A stretch of DNA of 64,000 nt from Polyangia bacterium (GCA_030426845.1 JAUHXR010000005.1:1-64000); one strand, 5' to 3'; positions 26,197-35,740 are shown, numbered from the stretch's first letter. Notes: generated by a model from the sequence alone, not told the origin. Numbers and translations are program-made.

Positions 26197-27467
26197 AGGG
26201 GCCCAGCCGCGTTGCCGGTGAGCGTGTTCCCCGCCGCGTCGAGCGCGGCCGCGATCGTCGCGTCGCCGTTGATCGTGACGCCGTTGACGGTGGGCCGGCT
26301 GACGTAGATCCCGTAGCCCGCCGACTCGGTGAAGGTCGAGTCCCGCAGCGCCAGGTTCCCAGCCAGCGCGACGTAGAGATTCGCGCAATCCCCGTTGCCC
26401 ACGCAGGTGTCGTCGCCGCCCGGCGCGCGGCCGCCGAAGCGGAAGACCGCGTGCTCGATGACGCTGTCCGTCCGCGCGCCGCACTCGAGGTTGACGCCTC
26501 GCCAGTCGCCCGGCGCCGCGCCGTCGCCGTCGCGATGCGAGGTGAACACCACCGGCGCGTCAGCCGTCCCGCGGACCTCCAGCGTGACCTCGTCGCAGCC
26601 GAGCCCGACCGAGAGGAAGGCGTCCTGCGCGAAGCGGTACTCGACGCCGGCCTCGAAGGTGACCACGCCCGCGCTCAGGACCTCGCGATCCCGGGTCTGG
26701 AGGTACGGCACCCCACGGTCGTGGACGGTGAAGCCGCCCGTCAGCTCCGAGACCTCCACCAGGTCACGCTCGTTGCCCGTGTAGCTGCCCGCGGGGAACC
26801 GGTCGATCGCCTGATCGCCGACGAGCTGCGCCGCCAGGGTCGTGCCGTCCACCACGAAGTCGTCCGAGCCCTCGCCGAGCGCCTCGACGCGGACGCCGAC
26901 CGCGGTCGCGTCGTGGATCTGCAGATGCTGCACGACCACCTCACGCTGGATGGTGAGCGCGGCCGGGTGCCCCGCGCCGCCCGCGTGCTCGATCACGACG
27001 TGGCTCAGCGACGAGCCGGGCTGGACGCCCGTGGCCAGCTCGACGCCCTTCCAGCTTCCGGCCGTGGGGTCCACTCCGCAGAAGAGGATCGGCGCCTCGG
27101 CGGTGCCGTTCATGTGGATCGTCGACGGGTCGCCGCGCCAGCCGAAGATCACGTGCGCGTCGGTGTCCATCAGGAACACGGTGCCGGGCGCGATCTCGGT
27201 GGTCTGTCCGGCGTCGAAGACCACCCGACCGGTCACCCGGTAGACCCCGCTGAGGGTCGAGTCGCCGGTCGTAGCCTCGAGCGGGACAGCATCGGCGCCG
27301 GCCGTCACCTCGTCGCAGCGCAGCGGCGGCGCGCCCGCGTCGACCGGGGTCGGGCCCGCGTCGGTGAGGGGCGGGCCGGCGTCCCCCGCCGGGCTCCCGT
27401 CGTCGCACCCCGTGAGGGCGAGCATCAGGCAGAGGATCGAAGCACCGAGCAGCTGGGTTCGCGGCAT
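26178..27467 (-). CDS. Lipoprotein with right-handed beta-helix-like repeats
   Basis: 429 aa. The ATG at 27467 has a GGAG ribosome site 7 nt upstream and a lipobox LTGC (about Cys20). An Asp/Ala/Gly-rich spacer (about 22-48), common in myxobacterial surface lipoproteins, follows. The mature domain is built of short beta segments with recurring G-[TN]-x-x-x-P-[IV]-x-F patterns, for example NGTAEAPILFCG and RGTADAPVVFTSH. These are two copies of a parallel beta-helix element, each preceded by WKGVELATG or WRGVNLECG-like strands. This looks like a pectate-lyase-type helix without recognisable catalytic residues, so a surface-exposed binding protein is likely. It overlaps the end of the convergent regulator gene by 19 nt. 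Confidence 0.78.
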   Translation of the reverse strand: MPRTQLLGASILCLMLALTGCDDGSPAGDAGPPLTDAGPTPVDAGAPPLRCDEVTAGADAVPLEATTGDSTLSGVYRVTGRVVFDAGQTTEIAPGTVFLMDTDAHVIFGWRGDPSTIHMNGTAEAPILFCGVDPTAGSWKGVELATGVQPGSSLSHVVIEHAGGAGHPAALTIQREVVVQHLQIHDATAVGVRVEALGEGSDDFVVDGTTLAAQLVGDQAIDRFPAGSYTGNERDLVEVSELTGGFTVHDRGVPYLQTRDREVLSAGVVTFEAGVEYRFAQDAFLSVGLGCDEVTLEVRGTADAPVVFTSHRDGDGAAPGDWRGVNLECGARTDSVIEHAVFRFGGRAPGGDDTCVGNGDCANLYVALAGNLALRDSTFTESAGYGIYVSRPTVNGVTINGDATIAAALDAAGNTLTGNAAGPLYLDDF

Positions 27468-27505
27468 GTGTGTTCTCCTTTCGGAGAGCACTGTGGGGGG
27501 GCCCC

Positions 27506-27522
27506 GTTAATCCCGCGTTAAT
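27506..27522. promoter_or_regulatory. 11-bp-phased direct repeat ATTAAC upstream of the lipoprotein gene
   Basis: GTTAAT occurs at 27506-27511 and 27517-27522 (ATTAAC on the minus strand), 39-55 nt before the start codon at 27467. AT-rich hexamers one helical turn apart in 70% GC DNA resemble tandem response-regulator half-sites, or may include a -10 element. Confidence 0.4.
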
Positions 27523-27544
27523 GGGCAGAATCCCCCACCCGAGG

Positions 27545-28324
27545 TCACCCGGCGGCTGGAGGCTCGGCGCCCGCGCCCACCAGGAACACGCTGCTCGGGA
27601 AGCGCGCCGCGGCGGAGCGATCCGCGAGCTGCCTGGCCACCGCCGTGCTGCGCGGTACGAGCAGCAGCCCGCCCGGGCTCGCGGCGACCACGTGCCGGAG
27701 GGTCGCGGCCGAGGGATCATGAATTGGCGCGACGCGCAGCCGACCGGCGAGCGCCGAGAGCCGCGCGCGGAGCCCGGATTCGATCGGCGCCAGCGCCTCC
27801 TCGGAGTCCACCAGCGCCCAGATCGCGAGGACGCCGTCGTCACCCACCAGCTCGGTCGCCAGGTCGAGCGCGTGCTCGGACGCCTCGCTCCCGTCGTAGA
27901 GGACCCGCACCGGCGCGCGGTGCGCCGCCGACGGCGCCCAGCCGCCCCACCCGACCAGCACCACGTCGCCCGCGTCGAGGCGCTCCCGCACCGTCGTCCG
28001 CGCGGCGGCCCGGCGGACCTCGAAGCGCGCCGGTACCGCCTCGCGCGCCGCCTCGCGCTCGAGCGTCTCGGCCACGTAGCGGGACTGGCTGCGCCACTCG
28101 AGCTCGAGGTCCTCGGGGGTCAACGAGCGCCGCTCGGCGCCCGAGCTGATGCGCGACGCGAAGCGGTGGCCGGCGAGCGCGACGAGCGCCTCGTCCTCGA
28201 GGAACAAGCCCTCGAGCTCCGCCCCGAGCCGCGCCGCTACCCGCGCCGCCTCCCGCACCAGGATCGCGGTCCGCTCGTCCGAGTCGACCACGATGACCAC
28301 CCGGCGGATCGGCCTACGCGTCAT
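27545..28324 (-). CDS. Universal stress-like (UspA-fold) protein
   Basis: 259 aa from the ATG at 28324, inside the last codons of the Lon-like gene, which it overlaps by 11 nt. The N-terminus RRVVIVVDSDERTAILVREAARVAARLGAELEGLFLEDEALV is typical of a Usp/nucleotide-binding domain. A second half begins near PVRVLYDGSEASEHALDLATELV and ends with GGLLLVPRSTAVARQL. The second half has the G-x-x-x-ASEHAL arrangement of UspA, though the usual ATP-binding loop G-2x-G-9x-G(S/T) is not evident. It probably acts in the cytosol in stress physiology. Coupling to a protease gene fits a stress operon. An upstream in-frame start would run further into the Lon-like gene. Confidence 0.7.
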   Translation of the reverse strand: MTRRPIRRVVIVVDSDERTAILVREAARVAARLGAELEGLFLEDEALVALAGHRFASRISSGAERRSLTPEDLELEWRSQSRYVAETLEREAAREAVPARFEVRRAAARTTVRERLDAGDVVLVGWGGWAPSAAHRAPVRVLYDGSEASEHALDLATELVGDDGVLAIWALVDSEEALAPIESGLRARLSALAGRLRVAPIHDPSAATLRHVVAASPGGLLLVPRSTAVARQLADRSAAARFPSSVFLVGAGAEPPAAG

Positions 28325-30737
28325 CGTGGCGCCTCCGGAGGAACGCGGCCGCACGCTCTGCCAGCTCCACCAGGCGGCGCTCGACCCGGCCATGCACCGA
28401 GCCCTCGGGGTAGTGACCGTCCGCGCCGCGCTCCCCGGGGTCCTCACCCGTCAGCCGCGCGATCGCGTCGTCGACGCAGGTCATCGGGTAGATCGCGAAC
28501 TGTCCTGCCTCGATCGCGGCGACCACGTCCTCGCGCAGCATCAGGTGGGGCACGTTGGCGGCGGGGATGAGCACGCCCTGCTCGCCGGTGAGCCCGCGCT
28601 CGCGGCACACCTCGAAGAAGCCCTCGATCTTCTCGTTCACCCCGCCGATCACCTGCGCCTGGCCGCGCTGGTTCACCGAGCCGGTGATCGCGAAGGACTG
28701 CTTGATCGGCACGCGGGCGATCGCGCTCAGCAGCGCGCAGAGCTCGGCCATCGAGGCGCTGTCGCCGTCGACTCCGCCGTAGGACTGCTCGAACACGAGG
28801 CTCGCCGTGAGGCTCACCGGGGTGTCCTCGGCGTAGCTCGCCTTGAGGTAGCTCGAGAGGATCAGCATGCCCTTGGAGTGGATGGAGCCGCCGAGCTCGG
28901 ACTCGCGCTCGATGTCGACGATCTCGCCCTTGCCGAGGCGGACCAGGCAGGTGATGCGGTTGGGCTGGCCGAAGCGCGTGTGGCCCACGCTCATGACGCT
29001 CAGGCCGTTCACCTGCCCAACCACCGCGCCCTCGGTGTCGACCATCACCGTGCCGTCGCGAAAGCGCTCGAGCGTGGCCTCGACGAGCCGGCCGTCGCGC
29101 TCGCGCTGCGCGTCGACCGCGCGGCGCACGTGCTCGCGCAGGACCACCGGCGCGTCGACGCTCGCGGCCTGCCAGTCGGCCTCGCGCATCAGGTCGCACA
29201 CCCGCGCCAGCCAGGTCGAGAGCTTGCGCTGGTCCCCCGCGAGGCGCGACGCGTGCTCGATGATCCGGCTCGTCGCGCAGCGCCGGAAGGGGCGCAGGTC
29301 CTCGCTCCGCGCGATCCCCGCGAGGAGGCGCGCGAACTGGAGCTCCAGCTCGGCGTTCCACGGCACGTCGTCGGAGAAGTCGGCCGCGACCTTGAACAGC
29401 CCGTCGAAGTCCGGGTCGACCCCGCTGAGCGCGTAGTAGAGCTGCCGCGCCCCGATGAGCACCACCTTGACGTCGAGCGGGATCGGGTCGGGCTCGAGGC
29501 TCCCCGCGCTGATCCCCATCGAGCGGCCGAGCGACTCGATCTCGATCGCGCGGTGGGTGAGCGCGCGCTTGAGCGAGTCCCAGGCCGCGGGCGAGGTCAG
29601 CAGGCGCCGCGCGTCGAGCACGAGCGTGCCACCGTTGGCGCGGTGGATCGCGCCGGGCCGGATCATCGTGAAGTCGCTCACCAGGGCGCCGAGCCGCGCC
29701 TTCTGCTCGACGCGACCGAACAGCCGCTCGAGCGTGGGGTGGTCCTCCTCGACCACCGGCTCGCCGTCCTGGCCGCGCCGGTCGATGAAGAGGTTCACGC
29801 GATAGCGGATGACCGGGTCACCGGCCGCCGCGAGGACTCGCTCGAGCGCACGATCCGCGTCGTCGTCGTCGCCCGAGGGCTCGGCGAGGAGCGCGGGCGC
29901 GTGCTGCGCGATGTCGTGCTCCGCCTCCTCGAGCCAGGCGGAGACCGCCTCGATGTCGGCGAAGGCCTCGCGCGCGTCGGACAGCAGGGCGTGGGCCGAG
30001 CGCTGGGCCGCGCCTCGGTGAATCTCGCGGAGCTCCTCGCGCGCCTCACGCTGCCACCGGGGGGCGCTCGCCATCGCCTCCTGGAGCTGCTCCTCGAGCT
30101 CGCCGAGCGCGTCCTTGAGCTGCTTCTGCTCCTCCTCGGGCAGGGCCTTGAAGCGCTCGGGGTCGAGCACCTCGCCCTCCTTCATCGGCGCGAAGGCGAG
30201 GCCCTGGGGCGTGCGCATCATGCGGAGGCTCCGCGCCTCGGCCGCGTCGCCGATCTTGGAGAGCACCTCCTCCTGGCGGCCCTCGATGCGCTGCTGGATC
30301 ACGCGCACCTCGTTGCGGAGCTCCTCCGACTCGAAGGACGCGCGCAGCGTGGCCACCAGCTCGTCGGCGACGCGCCCCATCCGCGCCTCGAGGTCCGCGC
30401 CGCGGCCCACGGGGAGCGCGATCGCGCGGGGCTTCTCGGGCGCGCTGAAGTTGTGGACGTAGACCCAGTCCTCGACCGGCGCGCCCCGGGGGTCGGCCGC
30501 GCGCAGCACCTCGCGCACGAGGCGGTGCTTGCCCATCCCGGCCGGCCCGAGGACGAAGAGGTTGAAGCCCTTTTGCTTCATCGAGAGGCCGAAGCGCAGC
30601 GCCTGCTCGGCGCGTTCCTGGCCGAGCATCCCCGGGAGCGGCTCGAGGTCGTCGGTCGTCTCGAAGCTCAGCGCGCTCTCGTCGCAGCTGCGGCGCGCGC
30701 GCGCGGCCTCGATCGGCGCGGTCTCGGATCGGGTCAT
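28314..30737 (-). CDS. Lon-like ATP-dependent protease (LonB/YcbZ type)
   Basis: 807 aa. The N-terminal AAA part has a P-loop GPAGMGKHRL (64-73), in which His replaces the Ser/Thr after Lys, then a long helical insertion (about 120-270). It is followed by HRANGGTLVLDARRLL and LIGARQLYYAL motifs. The C-terminal Lon protease domain has Ser660 in DGDSASMAEL and Lys703 in GGVNEKIEGFFE, exactly the 43-residue spacing of E. coli Lon S679/K722, so the catalytic dyad is intact. There is no N-terminal Lon substrate domain, which fits the YcbZ/LonB-like class. It would degrade damaged or regulatory cytosolic proteins. A Usp-like gene overlaps its end; a divergent NADH dehydrogenase starts 99 nt away. 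Confidence 0.9.
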   Translation of the reverse strand: MTRSETAPIEAARARRSCDESALSFETTDDLEPLPGMLGQERAEQALRFGLSMKQKGFNLFVLGPAGMGKHRLVREVLRAADPRGAPVEDWVYVHNFSAPEKPRAIALPVGRGADLEARMGRVADELVATLRASFESEELRNEVRVIQQRIEGRQEEVLSKIGDAAEARSLRMMRTPQGLAFAPMKEGEVLDPERFKALPEEEQKQLKDALGELEEQLQEAMASAPRWQREAREELREIHRGAAQRSAHALLSDAREAFADIEAVSAWLEEAEHDIAQHAPALLAEPSGDDDDADRALERVLAAAGDPVIRYRVNLFIDRRGQDGEPVVEEDHPTLERLFGRVEQKARLGALVSDFTMIRPGAIHRANGGTLVLDARRLLTSPAAWDSLKRALTHRAIEIESLGRSMGISAGSLEPDPIPLDVKVVLIGARQLYYALSGVDPDFDGLFKVAADFSDDVPWNAELELQFARLLAGIARSEDLRPFRRCATSRIIEHASRLAGDQRKLSTWLARVCDLMREADWQAASVDAPVVLREHVRRAVDAQRERDGRLVEATLERFRDGTVMVDTEGAVVGQVNGLSVMSVGHTRFGQPNRITCLVRLGKGEIVDIERESELGGSIHSKGMLILSSYLKASYAEDTPVSLTASLVFEQSYGGVDGDSASMAELCALLSAIARVPIKQSFAITGSVNQRGQAQVIGGVNEKIEGFFEVCRERGLTGEQGVLIPAANVPHLMLREDVVAAIEAGQFAIYPMTCVDDAIARLTGEDPGERGADGHYPEGSVHGRVERRLVELAERAAAFLRRRHDDA

Positions 30738-30836
30738 AGGCCCGCGAAGCTACCAGAGTTGGCTCGCGGGCGGCTCGCCCTCGGCTTGCTCGGAGGCCCG
30801 GTTCGGCCCCACAACCTCCCCCGTGAAGGAGCCCTC

Positions 30837-32210
30837 ATGAGCGCGAGCGACCGGCCCCACGTGGTGATCCTCGGCGGCGGCTTCGGCGGCCTCGCGGCCG
30901 CGCGGCACCTACGCGGCGCGCCAGTGCGCGTCACCCTCGTCGACCGGAGCAACCACCACCTGTTCCAGCCGCTGCTCTACCAGGTCGCGACCGCGGCGCT
31001 GTCGGCACCGGACATCGCGGCGCCCCTGCGCAAGCTGCTGCGCGGCCAGGAGAACGCGCGCGTCCTGATGGGCGAGGTGGTGGGCGTCGATCCGGAGGCG
31101 CGAACGGTCGCGCTCGATCGCGAGACGCTCTCATACGACCACCTCGTGGTCGCGACCGGCATGGTCCACAACTACTTCGGCCACCCCGAGTGGGAGGCGC
31201 ACGCGCCGGGCCTCAAGACGCTGCGGGAGGCGCTCGACATCCGCGCGCGGGTGCTGCGCGCCTACGAGGCGGCGGAGCGCGAGCCGGACGCAGCGCGGCG
31301 GCGCGCGCTGCTGACCTTCGTTGTCATCGGCGGTGGCCCGACCGGCGTCGAGATGGCGGGCGCGCTCGCCGAGATCGCGCAGCGCACGCTCGCCGCGGAC
31401 TTCGACGGCTTCGACCCGGCGCGCGACGCGCGGGTGATCCTCCTCGAGGGCGGGCCGCGGGTGCTCGCGGCGATGAGCCCCGAGTCCTCGCGCGAGGCGC
31501 GCGCGTCGCTCGAGGAGCTGGGCGTCGAGGTCCGCGTCAACACGCTCGCCAAGGACGTGGGCCCGCGCGGGGTGACGCTCTCGGACGGCAACACGATCGC
31601 GGCGGAGACGACGATCTGGGCGGCCGGCCTCAAGGGGAGCCCGCTGAGCGCGCAGCTCGGGGCGGAGCTCGACCGCGCCGGCCGCGTGAAGGTCACCCCT
31701 ACGCTGCGCGTCCAGGCGCACCCCGAGATCTTCGTGATCGGCGACCTGATGCACCTCGAGCAGGACGGCGAGCCGCTGCCGGGCGTCGCGCAGACCGCGC
31801 TCCAGGGCGGGCGCTTCGTGGCCGAGCAGATCGAGAACGAGATCCTCGGCTACCCGCTCGCGTCGCGCTTCGTCTACCGGGACAAGGGCTCGATGGCCAC
31901 CGTCGGCCGCGCCAAGGCGGTCGCCGAGGTCGGCGGCTCGCAGATCGGCGGCTTCTTCGCGTGGATGCTCTGGCTCGTCATCCACCTCCTCTTCCTGGTG
32001 GACTTCCGCAACCGCGTCGCCGTGCTCCTCGAGTGGGCCTGGGCCTACGTGACGTGGCGCCGCAGCGCCCGCGTGATCCTCGACGCCCCGCCGCGACGAC
32101 GCCCGGCCGAGGAGCGACGCGCGCTCATCCACCAGGCCCTCGAGCTGGGCCCGCCGGCCCCGGGAGCCCCAGAATCCGGGGACGAGGAGAGTTCACTCAT
32201 ACCTGAGTGA
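30837..32210 (+). CDS. Type II NADH dehydrogenase (NDH-2) / FAD-dependent oxidoreductase
   Basis: 457 aa with an AAGGAG ribosome site before ATG 30837. Two Rossmann motifs are present: FAD-binding VVILGGGFGGLAAARHL (about 9-25) and NADH-binding FVVIGGGPTGVEMAGAL (about 161-177). The signatures LVDRSNHHLFQPLLYQVATAALS and the FAD C-terminal IFVIGDLMHLEQDG also fit. The C-terminus carries hydrophobic or amphipathic helices (FFAWMLWLVIHLLFLVDFRNRVAVLLEWAWAYVTW) that dock on the inner membrane. NDH-2 passes electrons from NADH to quinone without pumping protons. The stop overlaps a possible GTG start of the porin gene (32207), but I place that gene's start at 32243. The Lon-like gene is divergent. 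Confidence 0.92.
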   Translation: MSASDRPHVVILGGGFGGLAAARHLRGAPVRVTLVDRSNHHLFQPLLYQVATAALSAPDIAAPLRKLLRGQENARVLMGEVVGVDPEARTVALDRETLSYDHLVVATGMVHNYFGHPEWEAHAPGLKTLREALDIRARVLRAYEAAEREPDAARRRALLTFVVIGGGPTGVEMAGALAEIAQRTLAADFDGFDPARDARVILLEGGPRVLAAMSPESSREARASLEELGVEVRVNTLAKDVGPRGVTLSDGNTIAAETTIWAAGLKGSPLSAQLGAELDRAGRVKVTPTLRVQAHPEIFVIGDLMHLEQDGEPLPGVAQTALQGGRFVAEQIENEILGYPLASRFVYRDKGSMATVGRAKAVAEVGGSQIGGFFAWMLWLVIHLLFLVDFRNRVAVLLEWAWAYVTWRRSARVILDAPPRRRPAEERRALIHQALELGPPAPGAPESGDEESSLIPE

Positions 32211-32242
32211 CGCCCGGCGATTCTCTGCTAAGGTGGCCCGCC

Positions 32243-33919
32243 GTGGAAGCCTCGACCCGCGCGCCCACCTCTCCGCTCCGCGCGTTCGCGGCGCTCTTCG
32301 CGCTCCTCGCGCTCGACGCGATCGGCGCGACATCCGCCGCCGCGCAGGACGACGAGCCCCCGCCGGCCGACCCGGTGGAGGTCGAGGCCGACCCCGAGCC
32401 GGAGGCTCCCCCCGACGACGGCGGGGCCGAAGGTGACGCGGACACCCCGTGGTACCGGCGCGCAACCCCCGACGCGGAGCCCACGCCGCCCGAGCCGCCG
32501 CCCGAGCCGCCGCCCGAGCCGCCGCCCGAGGCCCCCGCGCCCGCCCCGGCTGCGGAGGACGACCGCGCAGATCACAGCGCGGATGAGGAGGACGGCGACG
32601 ACGAGCCAGACGTGGAGGCCCACCGGGGCGACTTCTACTTCGGCAGCTACGGTCGGATCGTCGCGGCGTCGGATCTCGACGGCCGCAGCGGCCGGCAGAA
32701 CCTGATCACCGCGTGGGGTCCGCGCGTCGACGAGTCCGACACCTACGCCGAGCTCGAGCTGCGCCGCGAGGACCACTTCGCGGGCATGCACACCCAGATC
32801 GTCGCGACCGTCGCCTACGGCGGGCCGCTGTTCCACTACGACGGCGACTTCAGCGAGCGGATCGCGATCCGCAACCTCTTCGCCGAGACGCAAGACCTGT
32901 TGACCCCCGGCTTCAGCATCTGGGCCGGCTCGCGCATGTGGCGAGGGGACGACGTCTACCTCTTCAACATGTGGCCGCTCGACAACCTCAACCTGATCGG
33001 CGGCGGCCTCGGCTACGCGCTCGAGGACATCGGCGAGCTCCGCGTCGCGGCCGGGCTCGCGCAGCCCAACGACCCGTTCCAGCGCCAGGAGGTCCTCACC
33101 CCCGCGCGGGTCGGCTTCTCGCCGGAGTCGGTCGTGTTCCTGGATCGGCCGCGCCTCGTGGTCGCCGGGCGGCTCACCTGGTGGCCCTTCGGCCGCAACG
33201 AGCGCACGGGGATGAAGGCCATCCTGTACGGCGAGGGCCACTACCTCCCGTCGGGCGATCGCCGCGACGAGGAGGGCTTCACCGAGCGCCTCCCCGACGA
33301 CGTCGGCTGGGTCGCGGGCGCGCAGGTCGGCGGCTACATCAGCGATCTGCGGACCTTCGCGAACCTCTTCGTCCGCTACGGGGTCGGCCTCGGCGCCTAC
33401 GACCCGCTCGGCGTCCCGTTCCGCGAGGGCTCGGTCATCCAGACCGGGCGCGCGCAGGAGTTTCGCGTCGCGCTCAGCGCCAACTGGGAGCACGAGATCT
33501 TCGGCCTCCAGGTCGGCGCCTACTACCGCTACTTCCGCGACGCCGACCCCAACGTCTTCGGACGCGGCTCGCTGAGCGAAGGCGCGATCGACCTGCGCCC
33601 GATGGTCTGGCTCGACCGCTTCGTCGGGGTCGCGCTCGACGTGAGCTACAGCGGCATGGCCGCCTCATCGCTCAACGAGCTCACCGGCGCGCCCGAGGGC
33701 GGCAACATCTTCAAGCTCGGCGTCATCCCCTTCGTGTCGCCGTTCGGCCGCGGCACCTACACGCGCCCGCACATCCGCCTGATCTACTCGCTCACCGTCC
33801 GCGACGACGGCGCGCGCGCCCTCTACCCCATCCTGGATCCCCGCAGCGCGAACAACGTCGAGCACTTCCTCGGCGTCGGCGTCGAGTGGTGGTTCGCCAG
33901 CAGCAGCTACGGGAGCTGA
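32243..33919 (+). CDS. LamB-like carbohydrate porin (putative maltoporin)
   Basis: 558 aa from GTG 32243, chosen because it gives a compact signal peptide (ending ATSAAAQ). A GTG at 32207, overlapping the preceding stop, would lengthen it by 12 residues. A Pro/Glu/Asp-rich linker (about 38-125) precedes a beta-barrel domain: GDFYFGSYGRIVAASDLDGRSG, DTYAELELR, FSIWAGSRMWRGDDVYLFNMWPLDNLNLIGGGLGYA, many aromatic-alternating strands, and a C-terminal strand ending in VEWWF before SSSYGS. The WAG-R-aromatic and D-x-Y motifs resemble maltoporin LamB. It should transport maltodextrins across the outer membrane; the next gene, 3 nt downstream, is a secreted alpha-amylase, which supports this. Confidence 0.78.
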   Translation: MEASTRAPTSPLRAFAALFALLALDAIGATSAAAQDDEPPPADPVEVEADPEPEAPPDDGGAEGDADTPWYRRATPDAEPTPPEPPPEPPPEPPPEAPAPAPAAEDDRADHSADEEDGDDEPDVEAHRGDFYFGSYGRIVAASDLDGRSGRQNLITAWGPRVDESDTYAELELRREDHFAGMHTQIVATVAYGGPLFHYDGDFSERIAIRNLFAETQDLLTPGFSIWAGSRMWRGDDVYLFNMWPLDNLNLIGGGLGYALEDIGELRVAAGLAQPNDPFQRQEVLTPARVGFSPESVVFLDRPRLVVAGRLTWWPFGRNERTGMKAILYGEGHYLPSGDRRDEEGFTERLPDDVGWVAGAQVGGYISDLRTFANLFVRYGVGLGAYDPLGVPFREGSVIQTGRAQEFRVALSANWEHEIFGLQVGAYYRYFRDADPNVFGRGSLSEGAIDLRPMVWLDRFVGVALDVSYSGMAASSLNELTGAPEGGNIFKLGVIPFVSPFGRGTYTRPHIRLIYSLTVRDDGARALYPILDPRSANNVEHFLGVGVEWWFASSSYGS

Positions 33920-33922
33920 CCG

Positions 33923-35740
33923 ATGCGCACGATCTTCCCCCGCCACGCCCTGCTCGCCCTCCTCGCCCTGACCGCGGGCTGCGCCCACGACGTCCTCGGC
34001 GAGCAGAAGGACGTCGAGATCGCGACCCACGTCGAGGACTGGCGCGACCAGGTCGTCTACCAGCTCCTCGTCGACCGATTCGCCAACGGCGACGCCCGCA
34101 ACGATCACCGCGTCGACCCGACCGCGCTCGCCCGCTACCAGGGCGGCGACTGGCAGGGGGTCATCGATCGGATGGACTACCTGCAGGAGCTCGGCGTCAC
34201 CGCGCTCTGGATCAGCCCCATCGTGCTGAACGTCGACACCGACGCGGGGATCGACGGCTACCACGGCTACTGGGCGGTCGACTTCACCCGGCTCAACCCG
34301 CACTTCGGGGACCTCGCGACGCTGCGCGCGCTCGTCGACGAGGCTCACGCGCGCGGGATGCTGGTGATCCTCGACATCGTCACCAACCACCTGGGGCAGG
34401 TCTTCTACTACGACGTGAACCAGAACGGGCAGCCCGACGAGTCGGTCCAGGGCTCGGGCGCGGTCGCCCCGGGCGGCAGCCCGTCGCAGATGACGAGCCC
34501 GCTCGCGCGCATCAACGAGTTCGACCCCGACTTCGACCCGCGCGGCGTGCAGTCCTTCACCTCGCTCGGCTCGGCCGGCCCGGCGCCGATCGTGTTCTTC
34601 GACGAGCCGGCGATCTTCCGCGTACCGCCCCAGCCGCCGATCTTCCAGCTCCCGAGCTCGTACAGCCGGCGCGGTCGCACGCTGAACTTCGACGATCCGC
34701 AGCAGCTCCTCTGGGGCGACTTCCCGGGCGGGCTCAAGGACGTCAACACGCTCGACCCGGACGTGCGCGAGGCGATGACCCAGGTCTACGTCGACTGGGT
34801 GCTCGCGACCGACCTCGACGGCTTCCGCATCGACACGATCAAGCACGTCGACTACGGGTTCTGGGAGTTCTTCGCCCCCGAGGTGCGCCGCCGCCTCGCG
34901 GACGCCGGCAAGACGAATTTCTTCATGTTCGGCGAGGCGTTCGACGGCCGCGACGACCTGATCGGCAGCTACACCCAGCGCGGCGACGGCGGCGCGGCCC
35001 GCCTCGACTCGGTGTTCTACTTCTCGCAGAAGTTCCGGGTGTTCGACTCGATCTTCGGCGCCGACAACCCGACCACCGGGGCGCAGGTGCTGTTCGACGA
35101 GCGCGCGGTGAACTACGGCCACGAGCCCGCGCCCGGCGGCATCGGCGTGCCGCCCGACCAGGCGCTCGTGAACTTCATCGACAACCACGACGTGCCCCGC
35201 TTCCTCTTCGGGCGCGACGACGAGCAGGGGCGCGCGCGGCTGCGCAACGCGCTCACCTACCTGATGACCGAGGACGGCATCCCCTGCCTCTACTACGGGA
35301 CCGAGCAGGAGCTCGCCGGCGGCAACGACCCGACCAACCGCGAGCCGCTCTGGCTGACCGACTTCGACACGACCAACGCGACGTTCCAGCACTTCGCGCG
35401 CCTCGCGCGGATCCGCGCGCGCTACCCCGCGCTGCGCCGCGGCAGCTTCGAGCTGGTCTGGACGACCGACCGGGTGGGCGACGAGGAGGACGCGGGGATG
35501 CTCGCGTTCGAGCGCCGCGCCGGCGACGACTACGCGCTCGTCGTCTTCAACACCATCGCGAGCCACCCGAGCCACACGCAGTTCGAGGGCACGCCGATGA
35601 CCGTGTCGGCCCGAGGGGCGCTCCGCGACGTGCTGACCGGCGACACCTTCGACGTCCCCGCGGACGGCGGGCTGCGCGTCGCGGTCCCGGCGATGAGCGC
35701 GCGGATCCTCGTCCCGGCCGCCGACTACGAAGCGCTCTAA
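33923..35740 (+). CDS. Secreted alpha-amylase lipoprotein, GH13 family
   Basis: 605 aa that hydrolyses alpha-1,4 glucans. The N-terminus is a lipoprotein signal (lipobox LTAGC, about Cys20), so it is probably anchored in the envelope. The (beta/alpha)8 catalytic barrel shows the conserved regions: DIVTNH (region I), GFRIDTIKH with nucleophile Asp304, GEAFDG with acid/base Glu338, and FIDNHD with Asp423. WISPIV and DGYHGYWAVDFTRLNPHFG fix the early barrel, and a beta-domain C terminates the protein. It starts 3 nt after the LamB-like porin. The two form a starch-use pair: cut polymer outside, import oligomers. No regulator of the maltose type is adjacent. Confidence 0.93.
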   Translation: MRTIFPRHALLALLALTAGCAHDVLGEQKDVEIATHVEDWRDQVVYQLLVDRFANGDARNDHRVDPTALARYQGGDWQGVIDRMDYLQELGVTALWISPIVLNVDTDAGIDGYHGYWAVDFTRLNPHFGDLATLRALVDEAHARGMLVILDIVTNHLGQVFYYDVNQNGQPDESVQGSGAVAPGGSPSQMTSPLARINEFDPDFDPRGVQSFTSLGSAGPAPIVFFDEPAIFRVPPQPPIFQLPSSYSRRGRTLNFDDPQQLLWGDFPGGLKDVNTLDPDVREAMTQVYVDWVLATDLDGFRIDTIKHVDYGFWEFFAPEVRRRLADAGKTNFFMFGEAFDGRDDLIGSYTQRGDGGAARLDSVFYFSQKFRVFDSIFGADNPTTGAQVLFDERAVNYGHEPAPGGIGVPPDQALVNFIDNHDVPRFLFGRDDEQGRARLRNALTYLMTEDGIPCLYYGTEQELAGGNDPTNREPLWLTDFDTTNATFQHFARLARIRARYPALRRGSFELVWTTDRVGDEEDAGMLAFERRAGDDYALVVFNTIASHPSHTQFEGTPMTVSARGALRDVLTGDTFDVPADGGLRVAVPAMSARILVPAADYEAL

